A program made the position numbers and the translations under genes. Below are positions 1 to 11,200 of a stretch of 64,000 nt of DNA, one piece after another; positions within the stretch are counted from its first letter, which is position 1; every line of letters starts with the position of its first letter. Origin of the DNA: Acanthosoma haemorrhoidale (taxonomy: Eukaryota > Arthropoda > Insecta > Hemiptera > Acanthosomatidae); the NCBI GenBank assembly GCA_930367205.1, contig OV884009.1, forward strand, positions 91,471,189 to 91,535,188. The letters run 5' to 3'. The notes beneath the pieces were generated by a model, which worked only from the letters and a program-made list of their open reading frames with translations, was not told where the DNA came from and did not search any database.

Positions 1-999
1 AGAGATATAAACCCTTTTCCTCTAGACGGTGTACTTCATCATAAAACTAAAAAAAATAAAATATTTTAGGATTTTTAAATTATCAAAATCAGTTTTTTAG
101 AAACGTTGGTGAATTCTCTGCCCTCATCTAGATCATATGTGGATATTGCCTATTTTATACGCTATATAAAGATATTTTCTGAAAGTTGGGAAAAAATACA
201 ATTATCGAGATCTTCGATGATATTGATAAGGATGACCAAACAGATTGCCGCTGATTGTAGCAAGAAGATTTCTTGATGCAAAAAAAAAAAAAAGAAGTCG
301 AGTTTAATGAGGATTTCCCCAAAACTCTTTGAGGATCAAGGGGGGGGGGGCTAATAGGGCGGCGGTAAGATGAAGGGATATTTGTTGCTTTTACAAACTT
401 ACAAACCGGCTTTAATCGTGTTTTTTTTTTTTTTTGGTATCGTTCTGTTTAATCCATTTGATGTGTACATTTAAACCCCAAAACTAATTGGGAAAGTGGG
501 TACAATTTTGACTTTTTATTATCAATGCATTCTGGACTAGAATTGAAGTTAACTATGAAACATAAGAACATATGTAACATTTGTCGTTTTTAAGCATTAA
601 ATCACTTAATACAGCAAGAACTTTACATTAATAATTTTAGATCGATTTTAAAATATTTAGGACCGCTGTAGTTGAACCGAGATGAAGACACAGAAAATAA
701 GACTATACCTTATCATTTTATTTACTATTTTAGTTGTGTTATAGATCTAACTATTATTAGTCCACAAACACTAAAAATGCTGAGTGGGTATGATGGTCAA
801 TACCAGGACCTTATGGCATACTTTTCTATCTACAATATCTCGTATGGCCACCACCATATTAGTTGACCATCAGTGAGGGCGAGAGTTAATGGATAAGGTG
901 TTACCAGGAGCATAAAGATGGGTGGACGAGTGTGGAATTAGAAAAAGCTTTAAGGTATATGAAGTCTAGTACAGTTGGCACAAAATCACTGTGAAGGGG
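1..999. other. Intergenic, nothing recognised
   Basis: AT-rich DNA with short homopolymer runs (A near 282, G near 340, T near 421). A 64-codon frame at 672-866 has no recognisable motif, and I do not call it a gene. Confidence 0.5.
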
Positions 1000-1262
1000 T
1001 GAGTTCGTAATCCTGAAGAGATGGTTGACTGCAATTCTGAGGAATTTCAATAAGAATGTTTAAGCTGCCCCCATAGTTCTAGTCCGTATGTCTTTACTTG
1101 TTTTAGTAACTGTTTTTCATGTGCAGTTTGAAGTGTGTTGAAGTGGTTATAGTTCCTCTCAAGTAATCTGTATAATTGTGCAAATCATTTGTTAAATTAT
1201 TGTCCCTTATGTCTCGTAAGAGGGTTCCAAGTCAGCCTTTTGTCTAGATAGAAGTCTATCTA
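1000..1262 (-). pseudogene. Jockey-like LINE ORF2 scrap
   Basis: The minus strand reads LDKRLTWNPLTRHKG (from 1246 downward), then text resembling LYRLLER, and near 1070-1090 YGLELWGQ. These match, in order, the thumb/C-terminal part of the Jockey-like ORF2 fragments at 29900-30975 and 46940-47680 in this window (DKRLTWNPHTR, LYRLL, YGIELWGTA). There are stops and frame changes, so it is a dead fragment without its 5' part or 3' tail. The family assignment rests on these matches within the window plus general knowledge of Jockey ORF2 C-termini. Confidence 0.6.
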
Positions 1263-2039
1263 ACAGTGCACAATCATTTAAAAAAAAAAAAAAAAAAATG
1301 TACTGGTGAAACAGGACTCAAACCCGGGGCTAACTGAAGTATTTCTGGAAGTATATATATATAAAGAAAGTGTACTTTCTTTAATTGGAATTTTCTGCCC
1401 TGTTTCTACTGAGCATTACTAGATGGAGCTATCAGCAAGATCCTAAAAAGTGAGAGGATAGAGAAAGGTTATATTAAGTAACTAAAGTTGTAACTATAGT
1501 GTCAATAGATATGTAATAGTTTTAAACTGTAATTGTCGTTTCTTTGTTTACAGATAAGGTTGTGTAAGCAATATGACTAATTGTTATAATATAAAATATA
1601 GTGAATTTAATTGCTTACTTTTATCACAGAGAAACCGATTTCAGTTTATTCACTCCACCTTCAATAATTGTCTTACGAAATAACAATTGGATTTATAAGA
1701 GCGAAAAGGCTGCAATTCACATTTAACTTTGCGGCATCACCAAAGGATAAGAAGACAAATGTCGTTGTCATAACCTCATTTAAACAGAAGAAAACAAAGA
1801 ATATGCGTTGCTACAAGAGAAAAGGTTTTTGAGTGAACATGAAGAATTGTCAAAGACAGTTATTTATAAAAGTCTGAGAAATAGTTTTACTCAGAGAGGT
1901 TAAGAGAAGACAGTGTGGATTATATTAACTGACAAAATGAAAACAATGTATTTTGTTTAAGAAGGTAATATAATGTTTGAAGATTTATATTTGGAACAAG
2001 TAATGAAAACATATAAGATGATCCACGCAAAAGAAAGAG
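1263..2039. other. Intergenic, possible Pol III B-box trace
   Basis: An A-run at about 1279-1298 is followed by a minus-strand B-box-like GGGTTTGAGTCC (about 1318-1329), which could be the end of a tRNA-derived SINE on the minus strand. No A box is visible. The rest (1340-2039) may include untranslated sequence of the decayed Gypsy-like element that follows, but I see no LTR or primer binding site. Confidence 0.3.
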
Positions 2040-2608
2040 AGTGAACTAAATTTAAAACATATAGCAGAGAAGTTCATGGTTGAGAAGTTGACATGTAAAC
2101 ACTCAAATGCTAAACAGTGGCTAGAGATGTTTGAAAAAGAATTTAGAAGATATGAAATCAACGAAGACAGTACTAAGATTGAGATATTAAGGTTGCTTAT
2201 GGAAAAATCATGTTTGGACTGGCACTCAGCAACCCTAACAATATTAACAATGGGCTCTGTATGGTCTGAATGGAAAGAGACATTTTTGGAACCTTTTGCA
2301 GACCAAGGATGGAGTACAGGAATGCAGGTATACTGATGGAATACGCCATGAATAAAGAGAAATTATTGTTAGATATGGAAAATATTAATTCAAAGACTTT
2401 AATAATTCTTATAGCTGCAGGTTTACTTGAGTTTATTAGAAATAAGATAGATCAAGAAAAATGTGATAATTCAACAAGATTATGTCATGAAATCAGAAAA
2501 TGTGACGGTCTAGTGAAGAAAACTAATTTTATAAAAAAGAAAGAGAAAAACTTTACAGTAAAAAGAAATTTCAAGAGAAAAAACCATGCAATAACAATGA
2601 ACGATTAA
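2040..2608 (+). pseudogene. Decayed Gypsy-like gag
   Basis: Two overlapping frames (2076-2336 and 2270-2608) together read like a retrotransposon Gag. The first has NAKQWLEMFEKEFRRYEI, then KIEILRLLMEKSCLDWHS, then WSEWKETFLEPFADQGWS. The second continues with YAMNKEKLLLDMENINSKT and a Lys/Asn-rich tail. This order (a 'QW..EFE' helix, the 'LDW' motif, 'W..WK..F...FA..GWS', 'YA..KE.LLL') is typical of Gag of an arthropod Gypsy-type lineage that I recognise from memory of the family. A frameshift around 2300 separates the two halves, and the start near 2040 is also frameshifted. It is followed directly by protease and reverse-transcriptase remnants in the same orientation. No zinc knuckle is readable. 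Dead copy. Confidence 0.65.
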
Positions 2609-2689
2609 ACAAAGGTATCAAGTATCATCCAAAAGCTTCATGCTGGTTTGAAATAAGAGACAAAATGAAACTAGAATAATAGGAAGCCA

Positions 2690-3570
2690 CTCAGTATTAG
2701 AAGTTGATCTAAATACAGAACAAAAAAACCGAATAATCACACCATTTATTAAAGTAAAAATATAATTAGAAGAGAAGTTACAGGTAAACGGGACATACGA
2801 TCCAGGATCCCAAGTCTCTCTAATAAATTCAAAATTAATTAAAATAAAGAAAAAGACAGAAAACTTAAATTAGATATTTTTAAAAACAGTCCATGGTGGG
2901 AAAGGAACAAAATGTTTAGTACCCATAGAAGTAAAAAGTTTTGGCATAGAAAAATATTTTGAAGTGTTCATTGCAAAGAGAGATGATTTTGAAGATTTTC
3001 GTATAGGATTATATATTATAAAAAAAATTAGATTAATCCAAAATGAGAATCTAGAAGAAAGAAGATTAAACAGGAAGTACTGAGATAAAGAAAGAAAAAA
3101 ATGAAGAAGTTAAAGTGAATTTTAATGAACATATCAAAGAAGACGGGTTCAAAATAAAATTAGATCACTTAGATGCTATGAAAAAGATTAAGATAGAAAA
3201 GTACAGTACAGTATTAGGCAGGAACAAATATGATATGGGCACGGTTAAGGATTAAGAAGCTCGAATTGACTTCTTTTTTATTACTTTTTATTACTGGTGG
3301 ACATATTCTGCAGTAAGAGGCCGTATAGATGCACTATAGCGGTTAAGAAGGAAATAGAATATCAGGTGGAAAAATTAAAAAAAAAAATTTAATTGAAGAG
3401 TCTTGCAGCACCGATAACTCAAGCATTCAAAAGAGATGAAAACAAGCGATCAAGATTATGTATAGATTTTCATGAACTGAACAAACTAGTTATACCACAA
3501 GCTCAACCATTCCCATTAATAGCAGATTTAATAATAAAACAAGAAACGATTATGAACTTTTAATATCAGT
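2690..3570 (+). pseudogene. Decayed Gypsy-like pol (protease to N-terminal RT)
   Basis: Downstream of the gag relic the plus strand reads NGTYDPGSQVSLINSKL near 2785-2835, an aspartic-protease active site whose usual D-T/S-G has become D-P-G. Near 3310-3400 follows text like KKEIEYQVEKLKKKNLIEES, the linker and start of the RT domain. Near 3427-3483 comes FKRDENKRSRLCIDFHELN, the conserved RT fingers motif, and then PFPLIADLIIKTRNDYELL. Many stops and frame changes occur (for example near 2763, 2870, 3083 and 3255). Homology stops near 3570, before the YxDD box, so the element is both decayed and 3'-truncated. No LTRs were found on either side. Confidence 0.65.
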
Positions 3571-3599
3571 TCATAAAAGCCTTTTAATTAATTTGGGAG

Positions 3600-6448
3600 A
3601 TCATTCTCAACGTTATGAGAGTACAATTTAAGTTGATGATAAAAAACGTTATCTACGCTTCGACGTAAGTTGCATACACCGTTACAAAACGTACCGCTTC
3701 TTGTTAAGATTTAATAAACAAAGGCCCATTATACGTTAAAAATACATCTGTATTTTTTTCGCCTAGTCGGAAATTTGAAAAAAATCAAAAATGAATACTA
3801 ACTCTATTAAAAATGACAAAAATAAACTAAAGATCTTTAGATAAAAAAACAAAAACAAAGTTGGCGGGGCCGCTTATCTGTGCTGCTGTTTGCCCGTGGC
3901 TGTTCAAAGATTGTGCTGATCGGATTAGACGTTTGCTGTTGTCTCTGCGTTGACGGGAAATGCGTGAATCAACGCACCTGATTCGATTTGTCTGACCAGC
4001 ACCGTCTCAAGACTCGCTAATTCTATTTGACTCCGATTGGCGCTGGGCGCAGCAATAACAGGGTCTCTGCGAACGAGATAAACTTTGAGAAAATTGCAGA
4101 GCACAAAAATACAAGGCACTCGCTTCAGGCCGAGTTGTTTTCCGTCGCAAAAAAATAACGTATAGCTATAAATGTTATCAAAGCTTAGAATTTGTACGAG
4201 CGCCGAACAGTGAAAATTTCAGCTCCGTGAAATCTCCAGACCTCACCGGAGTAAAAGTCGCTCAAATTTTAAAACTGCCCAAAAACCCACCAAGAAAACG
4301 GTTCTCGTACTTGCGAGCTATTTCAAACCAACAGGAGAGTTGTACAAATTTTGGCAAAACAAAGTTGTTCACAAAAATATTCTGAACGATTATAATTGAA
4401 AATATATAAACACATATGACTTCTTATTCTGAGTACCTACAGAACGAAAATAGAAAAAGATATCATGTACTTCAAAAATGAGTCGCTACACATCCCGAAT
4501 AACTCCTCTTAATTATCAACAGACTGAGTATCTAAATACTGAGGATTCGTAACTTGTGGGCGAAACACTTTTTATTGACAGTATTGTGATGTCATTACAC
4601 TGTTTAGTTTAATGTCGCACATCTCAGGCGTTACAGATATTGTTTTGTAGACGAGATATTGTTTGACAGTACGTCTGATCGGAGGATGGGGATAACAACA
4701 ATTGATTCAAATACATCAGTACTATCATACTATCATTGATTATCTATATGACAGCACACGGATCCAGCGTTATCACTAAACGAAAGTGAGACAACAAGCA
4801 CAGTATGTTTGTCCTTTTTAACAAATAATTACCATAATGAACCTTTTTTATAACAAAAATTAAATTAAAAAAATAAATATTCATAGCCTAAATGTCAACA
4901 AATCATAAAAATCTGTTACACTAAGGCTCTCTTCAATCTAATCGATAATGAAGTATATAGAGTTATTTCGCGTAGCTAGCAGGTCTCTGATAAATATTTT
5001 TTAAATTATAAACTTATGTTTCGTTTTATAAATTTTATTGGAGCCAATTCGATTTTGCATGTATTACTTATATTTTCCAAATATCCTAAGAAATAAAATT
5101 CTTCAAAAAAAACAACAGAGATACGGTTTTTCTCTCATTATTTCAGTCTTTGTTTAAAAATGTTTTAGGTTTAGAAGGTGAAATAAACGTTTCTGTCCTG
5201 TTATTAATTAAGCAAATTGCTTCTTTTGAAATATATATGAACATACATAAGTAAATAGATAACGAGTGATGAATGTAGGTAACGTGTAGGCGTCAACAAG
5301 GTTCTATGACTGTGTGCTATCAATTGCTTGATGGGCTAAATGACTCCAAACCGTCACAGTTATCATATGAAATTACAGTAAAAATAGGCACAGAAGAATA
5401 TTGTGCTCCCTTTGTGATATTCAAAACTAGTCAATTTTATTCATATAATTACTAATCCATCTCGTTTCTTTTTTTGTTTTTTTTTTTAGATTTGCTGATT
5501 AAAACTGATTGTACTGATCCTAATTTTTTGGGATAAACTAGCTGAAAGAACTTGATGCAAAAAAATAATTTGAAAACAATGAGGAAATGTGTCCTCTAGA
5601 GTCAATAATATAGATTAAAAAATCATACGAATCATGACGCTTAATGAAAGCACTAATGTGGTGATGAATAACGCTTGAAATAATAAAAATTGAAATAAGA
5701 AGTGAACTCCTTCAAATTCAAAGAATCCGCAAACGAGCTATGTTACTCTCAGAATCACCGGCTAGGCCAGAAATTCATTGGTATAAAAAGCTAGTAAAGT
5801 AAGTAGTGATGAATGAAAGAAGGTGGTGTAACAAGTGGCATTACACTTGACTGGCTGTACATTGATAATTTCAATGAGATATGCGTTAAATAGTTGTATA
5901 CATAGAAACTTTAATAAATTTCAATTGTTAAACAATGCCTGATAACTCAAAATCCATTCAATTTTTGGAAAATGTTTTCTTCTGCAGCTCCTTTAACTCC
6001 AAAACGATTATGAACTTTTATATTGTAAGTTTTGGATTAGTGTTTATTTCAGGGTTTGTGTATTTTTTATACCTACCTAACCTTTACGTATGTTGTCATA
6101 AACTGTCAAAAAATAAGCTGAAAATTGCCTATATATTATGGGGAACAGGTGCACCCCGCATGTATAATGGTATGACAAAAAATCACGCACTGAGGGTTCA
6201 CAAACTATTCTTAAATAATGACTGTAGCAATAAATGAGATGATGTTGAAGTATCAGTATAGTTTTGTTTCCAACGATTAAACGAAATAGGGAATTTTTAT
6301 AGACTACCATGAAGTCAAAGTTGGAGACTAAGGTTGTTGATGCTATTCACATTGTCGAGTTGTCACTAGAAGGTGCCTGATCACCTAGCCCTGGTGACAA
6401 GTGCGGATTGTTCGAGTTAATAACCTGGACAATCGTTCTAGGACGACA
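3600..6448. other. Intergenic, with a GC-richer island
   Basis: About 3850-4140 is visibly richer in G and C than its surroundings and holds a minus-strand 64-codon frame (3925-4119) with no motif I know. It could be an exon, a promoter or part of an unrecognised element. The plus frame at 5935-6237 (100 codons, with a hydrophobic stretch) is not recognised. The last ~100 bases before the provirus (about 6340-6448) are again GC-richer, like the far side at 20340-20720, so the provirus may have inserted into one older repeat. Confidence 0.35.
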
Positions 6449-6678
6449 GTTAAATCTTGATAAGACCAGAAGGAGTTTTTAAAAAGATTTATTTGAACTT
6501 TACAAACATACAACTATAATTGATAATAAATGTCAGAGTGACGGGCCTAGTAACAGTACAGAAGGAAGTGGTCGTGAGAGGATAAGAGGAATGATATATA
6601 GGAGCTGAGACTTGATAAGGATAGCTGACGAAGTGTTGATCTTGCAGGTGTTGCAGCTGGCAGATGGCCTCTCTATCT
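6449..6678 (-). repeat. LTR, left (3' LTR in sense)
   Basis: This 230-bp block is identical by eye to 13261-13490 and 20073-20302. In sense it begins AGATAGAGAGG and ends ...AGATTTAAC; the outer end is ambiguous by up to two bases because the adjacent CA is shared with the internal junctions. A TATA box (CTATATATC, 6593-6601) and an AATAAA signal (6488-6493) lie about 100 bases apart, which suggests a short R region. As the downstream LTR of the array it should supply the transcript 3' end. Confidence 0.93.
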
Positions 6679-6683
6679 CCTCC
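6668..6683 (-). promoter_or_regulatory. Purine-rich run at the PPT position
   Basis: In sense the strand reads GGAGGAGATAGAGAGG across the internal/LTR boundary at 6679/6678. The polypurine tract for plus-strand priming is expected just before the LTR, but only GGAGG lies outside the repeated LTR and the rest is inside it. The same arrangement occurs at 13480-13495. The right-hand LTR also carries the inner part (20292-20302), so that part belongs to the LTR. Confidence 0.45.
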
Positions 6684-6714
6684 GTTGTTTAAGATTCTTA
6701 GTCCTCTAAGAATA

Positions 6715-8244
6715 CTAAGAAATGAGATTGATAGCGGCAGGTGCATGAGGGCTGTTATCTTGTTGAAGGATTCTGAGAACGTTTGGATGATCTGGCTGAT
6801 ATATTACTGTTGGTGTAGGGTTTCGTAAGGAATTGGTAGTTTTACATTTTTTAAGGTAGTAGAGGATTACAATTATAATAGCGGCCCCTATAATTAAATA
6901 AAAATAAAAATAAGTATTGGATTGATTAAATATAAGTGGTTCTAAAACTATGTCTGTTATATTTAGGTTTTCTATTTCGCTTATATTTGCGATTACATCT
7001 ATATCTATTTTATTGTACAATTTGTTTATGGTGGAGTCTATTATATGTCTTGAAATTTTGGGGAGTTCTCTATAACAATCATTTTGGTCTAGGGTGAGTA
7101 AGCTAACGGGTGGTAGGTATACAGTATCATTAGTAAGGCAATTGTCTAATTTGGAGAGGTTAGTGGTTATAAAACTGTTCATATTATCTATATATCTAAT
7201 GTTAGTATTGGCTAATTTATATTTGCATGCATTCATCGTTCCAGATGAAATAATATTATTTATACAAGTATTATTTAAAATAAAAAGGTTTTTACAGTAA
7301 TATTCATTGTTTAAAAATGTACAATTTGTTGTATATAACATATTAATTTTTTTTATTATAATAGTTTCGTCTATATCTAAAGTCACGTATTGTTTGTTAA
7401 TTTTTACAGGCGAAGGTATGAGTAAATAAGTCTTTATATTTAAATTTGCCTTAGGAAGGTCTACAAAGATATGGAGTGTTTTATTATGAGTAGTGCAGTG
7501 AATTTTACTCATTATCCACAGGATTTCAGGGTTCCTAGAAGCTAGATTTACATTTTGGTTTATGTCATGTAGTATTTGGGACATTAATGATGAGTGTGTG
7601 ATGCCAATTTTGCATAGTTCCAGTGTTAATGTAAGTTCATCTATTTTGTTGTGTAGGTGTGTCAGAATTATGTACATGTCAAAGAATGTCATTTCCTTGT
7701 TTATCTTCATTATGTTGTCTTGTTCTGTTTTAAAATTGTTATTAATTAATTGAATGTCCTTTTGAAAGTTTTTAGTTACGTGTTTATTAAGTTTTATGTC
7801 TTGTTCTATGTTGTGTTCTATATTATAGTTGTTCCGTCCTAACTCATTTATTACTTCGTCATAATGTGATTTGTCATCAGCTGTCATGGTGCCAGTAAGC
7901 CAGCTGAGAGCTGTTCCAAGTCCGTTTATTAGTCCTCTCTTAGTTCGTTTGTTGTGTGATTTTAATAGGTTTAATTTGTTTTGTGTTTGTATGATAAGGT
8001 TTTTGATTATAGGGTATGTCGGTAGGTCCCTATAAGATGGTACATTGTTCTGTATATTGTTTAGTTCCTTGTCAAGTAAGCTAATGTCATAAAAATGGTA
8101 TGTCCTGTAGTAATTTTCTATTACCTTTGCGTTCTTTATAGTGTAATGTAGGACTCCGGGGTTATCACTTATATCAGTCACTGTCATAGTATATGTCAAT
8201 GTCCATAGAAGTGTCTGGATTAGTACTGTCCGAGTAGGATCCAT
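6715..8244 (-). CDS. env: Env fusion glycoprotein, unit A
   Basis: A 509-residue envelope protein, expected on the cell or virion surface as a membrane-fusion glycoprotein. A hydrophobic N-terminus (about 7-22) fits a signal peptide. At about 99-103 KRTKR is a furin-type cleavage site, followed at once by GLINGLGTALSWLTGT, which has the position and glycine-rich character of the fusion peptide of errantivirus Env and the related baculovirus F proteins. The C-terminal subunit carries an aliphatic membrane span (about 445-464) and a 45-residue cytoplasmic tail. Several NxS/T sites are present. The ATG lies inside the last codons of pol in another frame (71-nt overlap) and 8 nt downstream of a good splice acceptor, so a spliced subgenomic mRNA is likely. 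The frame is intact. Length is close to other errantivirus Envs. Placed as Env with high confidence by architecture; receptor and activity are unknown. Confidence 0.92.
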   Translation of the reverse strand: MDPTRTVLIQTLLWTLTYTMTVTDISDNPGVLHYTIKNAKVIENYYRTYHFYDISLLDKELNNIQNNVPSYRDLPTYPIIKNLIIQTQNKLNLLKSHNKRTKRGLINGLGTALSWLTGTMTADDKSHYDEVINELGRNNYNIEHNIEQDIKLNKHVTKNFQKDIQLINNNFKTEQDNIMKINKEMTFFDMYIILTHLHNKIDELTLTLELCKIGITHSSLMSQILHDINQNVNLASRNPEILWIMSKIHCTTHNKTLHIFVDLPKANLNIKTYLLIPSPVKINKQYVTLDIDETIIIKKINMLYTTNCTFLNNEYYCKNLFILNNTCINNIISSGTMNACKYKLANTNIRYIDNMNSFITTNLSKLDNCLTNDTVYLPPVSLLTLDQNDCYRELPKISRHIIDSTINKLYNKIDIDVIANISEIENLNITDIVLEPLIFNQSNTYFYFYLIIGAAIIIVILYYLKKCKTTNSLRNPTPTVIYQPDHPNVLRILQQDNSPHAPAAINLIS

Positions 8245-11200
8245 CTTCTCCTTCTGAAACAGTAATGTTTGGTCTCGGTCTCAAGTGTTGTTTACGTGGT
8301 CTTTTGATTCTATTAACGTGTGCTTTGTTTGTTTCGTTTCTGTCTTTGTACAATAGTACGGGTCTGTAGGGATCATTGTATTTGCGGTGATGGGTTGTTC
8401 TTATGAATATTTGGTCATCATTTATTTCGGGTGGATTTTCGCGATTTTTATTTAGTGTTTCTGTCCTATTTTCTTTTTCGTTTATAATTTTGTTTCTAGT
8501 TATTTCGTGTATTATGTTTTTTTCGTCATGATATTTTTGTACGTATTGTTCTTTTATTTCTATTTGTTGGTCAGGTCTTTTTGTTATTCCGAATTTTATT
8601 TCGTCTGGTGTCATATTTAGTTTAGAGTTTAAAGTATTGTTATATGCTATTGTTGCCAGCATTAGTCTGTTAGTTAATGATTTGTTCGTTAAGTCTTTGT
8701 AATTGAGTGTTCGTAATAGTTCTATTAGTGTACTGTGTGCTCTATTAAGTAGTCCTAGTGAGTTGGGATTTCCTGGGGTCGTATAGATTGGTTCAATTTC
8801 ATTTGTCTGCAAAAAATTTAACACTAGGTTGTTTTTGTATTCTTTTCCATTATCCATTTTCATTGATGTTGGTGTGGGATAGTATGTCAAGTAAAGTTTA
8901 ATAGTGTCACAGATGTTGATTCCTGTCACAGCAGATATTATGTGTGTAAATAGTTTTTTGGAAAATGTGTCGATTATTGTCACGATGTATTTTTTTTCGA
9001 AATGTAGTGTATCTATCATCAAGTCTTCAAATGGTTTGTTTGGTGTTGGTGTTACCATGTATTTTGCTTTTATGGGATTTCGTTCGTATTTAGTCTTTTT
9101 GCATGTCGTACATTTGTTAATGAAGTCGTTTATTGTTTCTTTCATCAGTGGGAAGTAGTACAGTTTTCTCAGTTTGTCATAAGTCTCAATAGTTCCTCTG
9201 TGGGATGTCTTTCCTATGTGATAGTTGTTTATTGTTTCTATTTGTTCATCTTTGTCCGTGATGTCGGTTACAAAATTTTTGTATCTTTTTAATTTTACAG
9301 TCTGGTATGAGTCTTGTATCAGTTTTGAAAATTCTTTGAACATTTCATCGTACCATGGTTGAAGTAATGGGATATTTGGTTCGCAGTATATTCCGTATGT
9401 AATTTTCGGTCTAATTACTTGTTCTATTAGTGTTTGTAAGTCATTTACGTCATCAAGTATAATTTCATGTCTATGTTTATTAAATGGTTTAGTGAATTTT
9501 ATTTCTTTTGGACCCTTTTTTACGATTATTTGGTATTTTTCAATATTTATGTTTTTGTCATTGTCTACAATCCAAACTTGTTCATTGGATGATTGTTGTG
9601 AATGTATAGTCGCTCTACAAGTACTAAGTCTGTCTAATTCTATTTGATCTAAGTCATTGAGTTCATTAAGTATTTCGTCTAGTGCTTGAGTATTGTCTAT
9701 TGGTTGGTCAATTATGTTGTCTATATTGTCTTCTTCTGTTATGTGATTTAAAGGTAAATTTTCATTTTGTCGCGAAAGTAAGTCAGCTACTTTAATCGTT
9801 TTTCCGTCAATGTGAGTAACGTCAAATTCGAATTCCTGAAGTTTCCACACCCATTTCATAATGCGTGTGTTACCGTTCTTCATTGTATATATCCACTTTA
9901 GTGGTTTATGGTCAGTCAGTAGTTGGAATTTCGTACCGTACAAGTATGGTTTGAAATGGTGTGTCGACCAAACAATTGCTAATAGTTCTTTCTCTATCGT
10001 TGAGTAATTTATCTCAGGAGGCTGTAGCACTCGTGAGGCGAACGCTACAGGGTGTTCTGTCCCGTCTTTATCTTTCTGAGAAAGTACCGAGCCGATGGCC
10101 TTGTCGCTTGCGTCTGTCGTTAGATAAAAAGTTCGATTCCAGTCAGGGTAGGCTAGTATCGGGGAGTTAGTCATGAGAGTTTTTAATGTGTCACAGGCCT
10201 CTTTGATTTCTTTTGTCTCGTATGTTTTAGTCTGTAGGGATTTTGATATGGGTTTGGTTATCTTCGCGTAATTTTTTATAAATTTTCGATAATATCCGGT
10301 CATTCCAAGGAATTGTCTGGTTGTTTTTTCACTATTTGGATATGGTAATTTTGTAATTGCTTCTACTTTTTTTGGGTTAGTTTTTAGTCCGTCGGGGGTA
10401 ACTATGTATCCTAAGAAGGGGATTTCATTTTTGAAGAATTCTGTCTTGTCTAGTTGAATGGAAAGTGCGTGTTCTTTTAGTTTTCTAAATATGTTTTCAA
10501 GGTGTTCTAAATGTTCCTGTATTGTGTTAGAGTATATGATTATGTCGTCTATGTAAATCATGGCGTTTGGGATATTTGCTATCATCATGTTCATAGCTCT
10601 TTGAAATGTCGGTGGGGCGTTACAAAGTCCGTAGGGCATTCGTAAGTATTCGTAATGTCCGTCTTCTGTACTAAACGCTGTCTTGGCAATGGAATCAGGA
10701 TCCATTTCAATTTGGTGGAATCCGGATGCCAAATCAATGGTCGAAAATATTTTCGCGTTTTGTAACTTGTTTAGTAAGTCTTCAATGTTAGGTAGTGGGT
10801 ATTTGTCATTGATTGTCATGTCGTTAAGTTTTCGATAGTCTATAACCATCCTGACTTTCTTTTGTCCGGATGCGTCCATTTTCTTGGGGACTATCCATAC
10901 TGGGGAATTGTAGGGGGAGTTACTTTTACGTATTATGTTGTTTTTCAGTAAGTTTGTCACTTCGTTATTTATTTGTTCTTTAAATTGTACAGGGTATCGG
11001 TAATTACGTGTGTAGCATGGATTTTCGTTTTTTGTCACGATTTTGTGTTTTAGTAAGTTAGTCGCTCTTAATTGTTCATTGTCTGTTTTTAGTATTTCTC
11101 CATAATTGCTTATTAGATTTACTAATTGGTCAGTTGTGTTATCGTCAATATGGTCTGTTCGAATTAATTGTTTAATTGTTTGTTTGTCATCAATATAGTA

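Noticed and set aside
1263..1340. Second tRNA-like SINE on minus strand
   Set aside because: Only a B-box-like segment next to a T run is visible; there is no A box and no body similarity strong enough to call it.
6489..6746. 85-codon minus frame crossing from the env end into the LTR (also at 13301-13558)
   Set aside because: It overlaps the polypurine region, TATA box and polyadenylation signal, so it is non-coding LTR sequence that happens to be open.
7094..7753. Plus-strand frames opposite env (and the same at 13906-14565), opposite pol and opposite gag
   Set aside because: They have no motifs, lie wholly antisense to well-supported genes, and recur only because the two units are identical.
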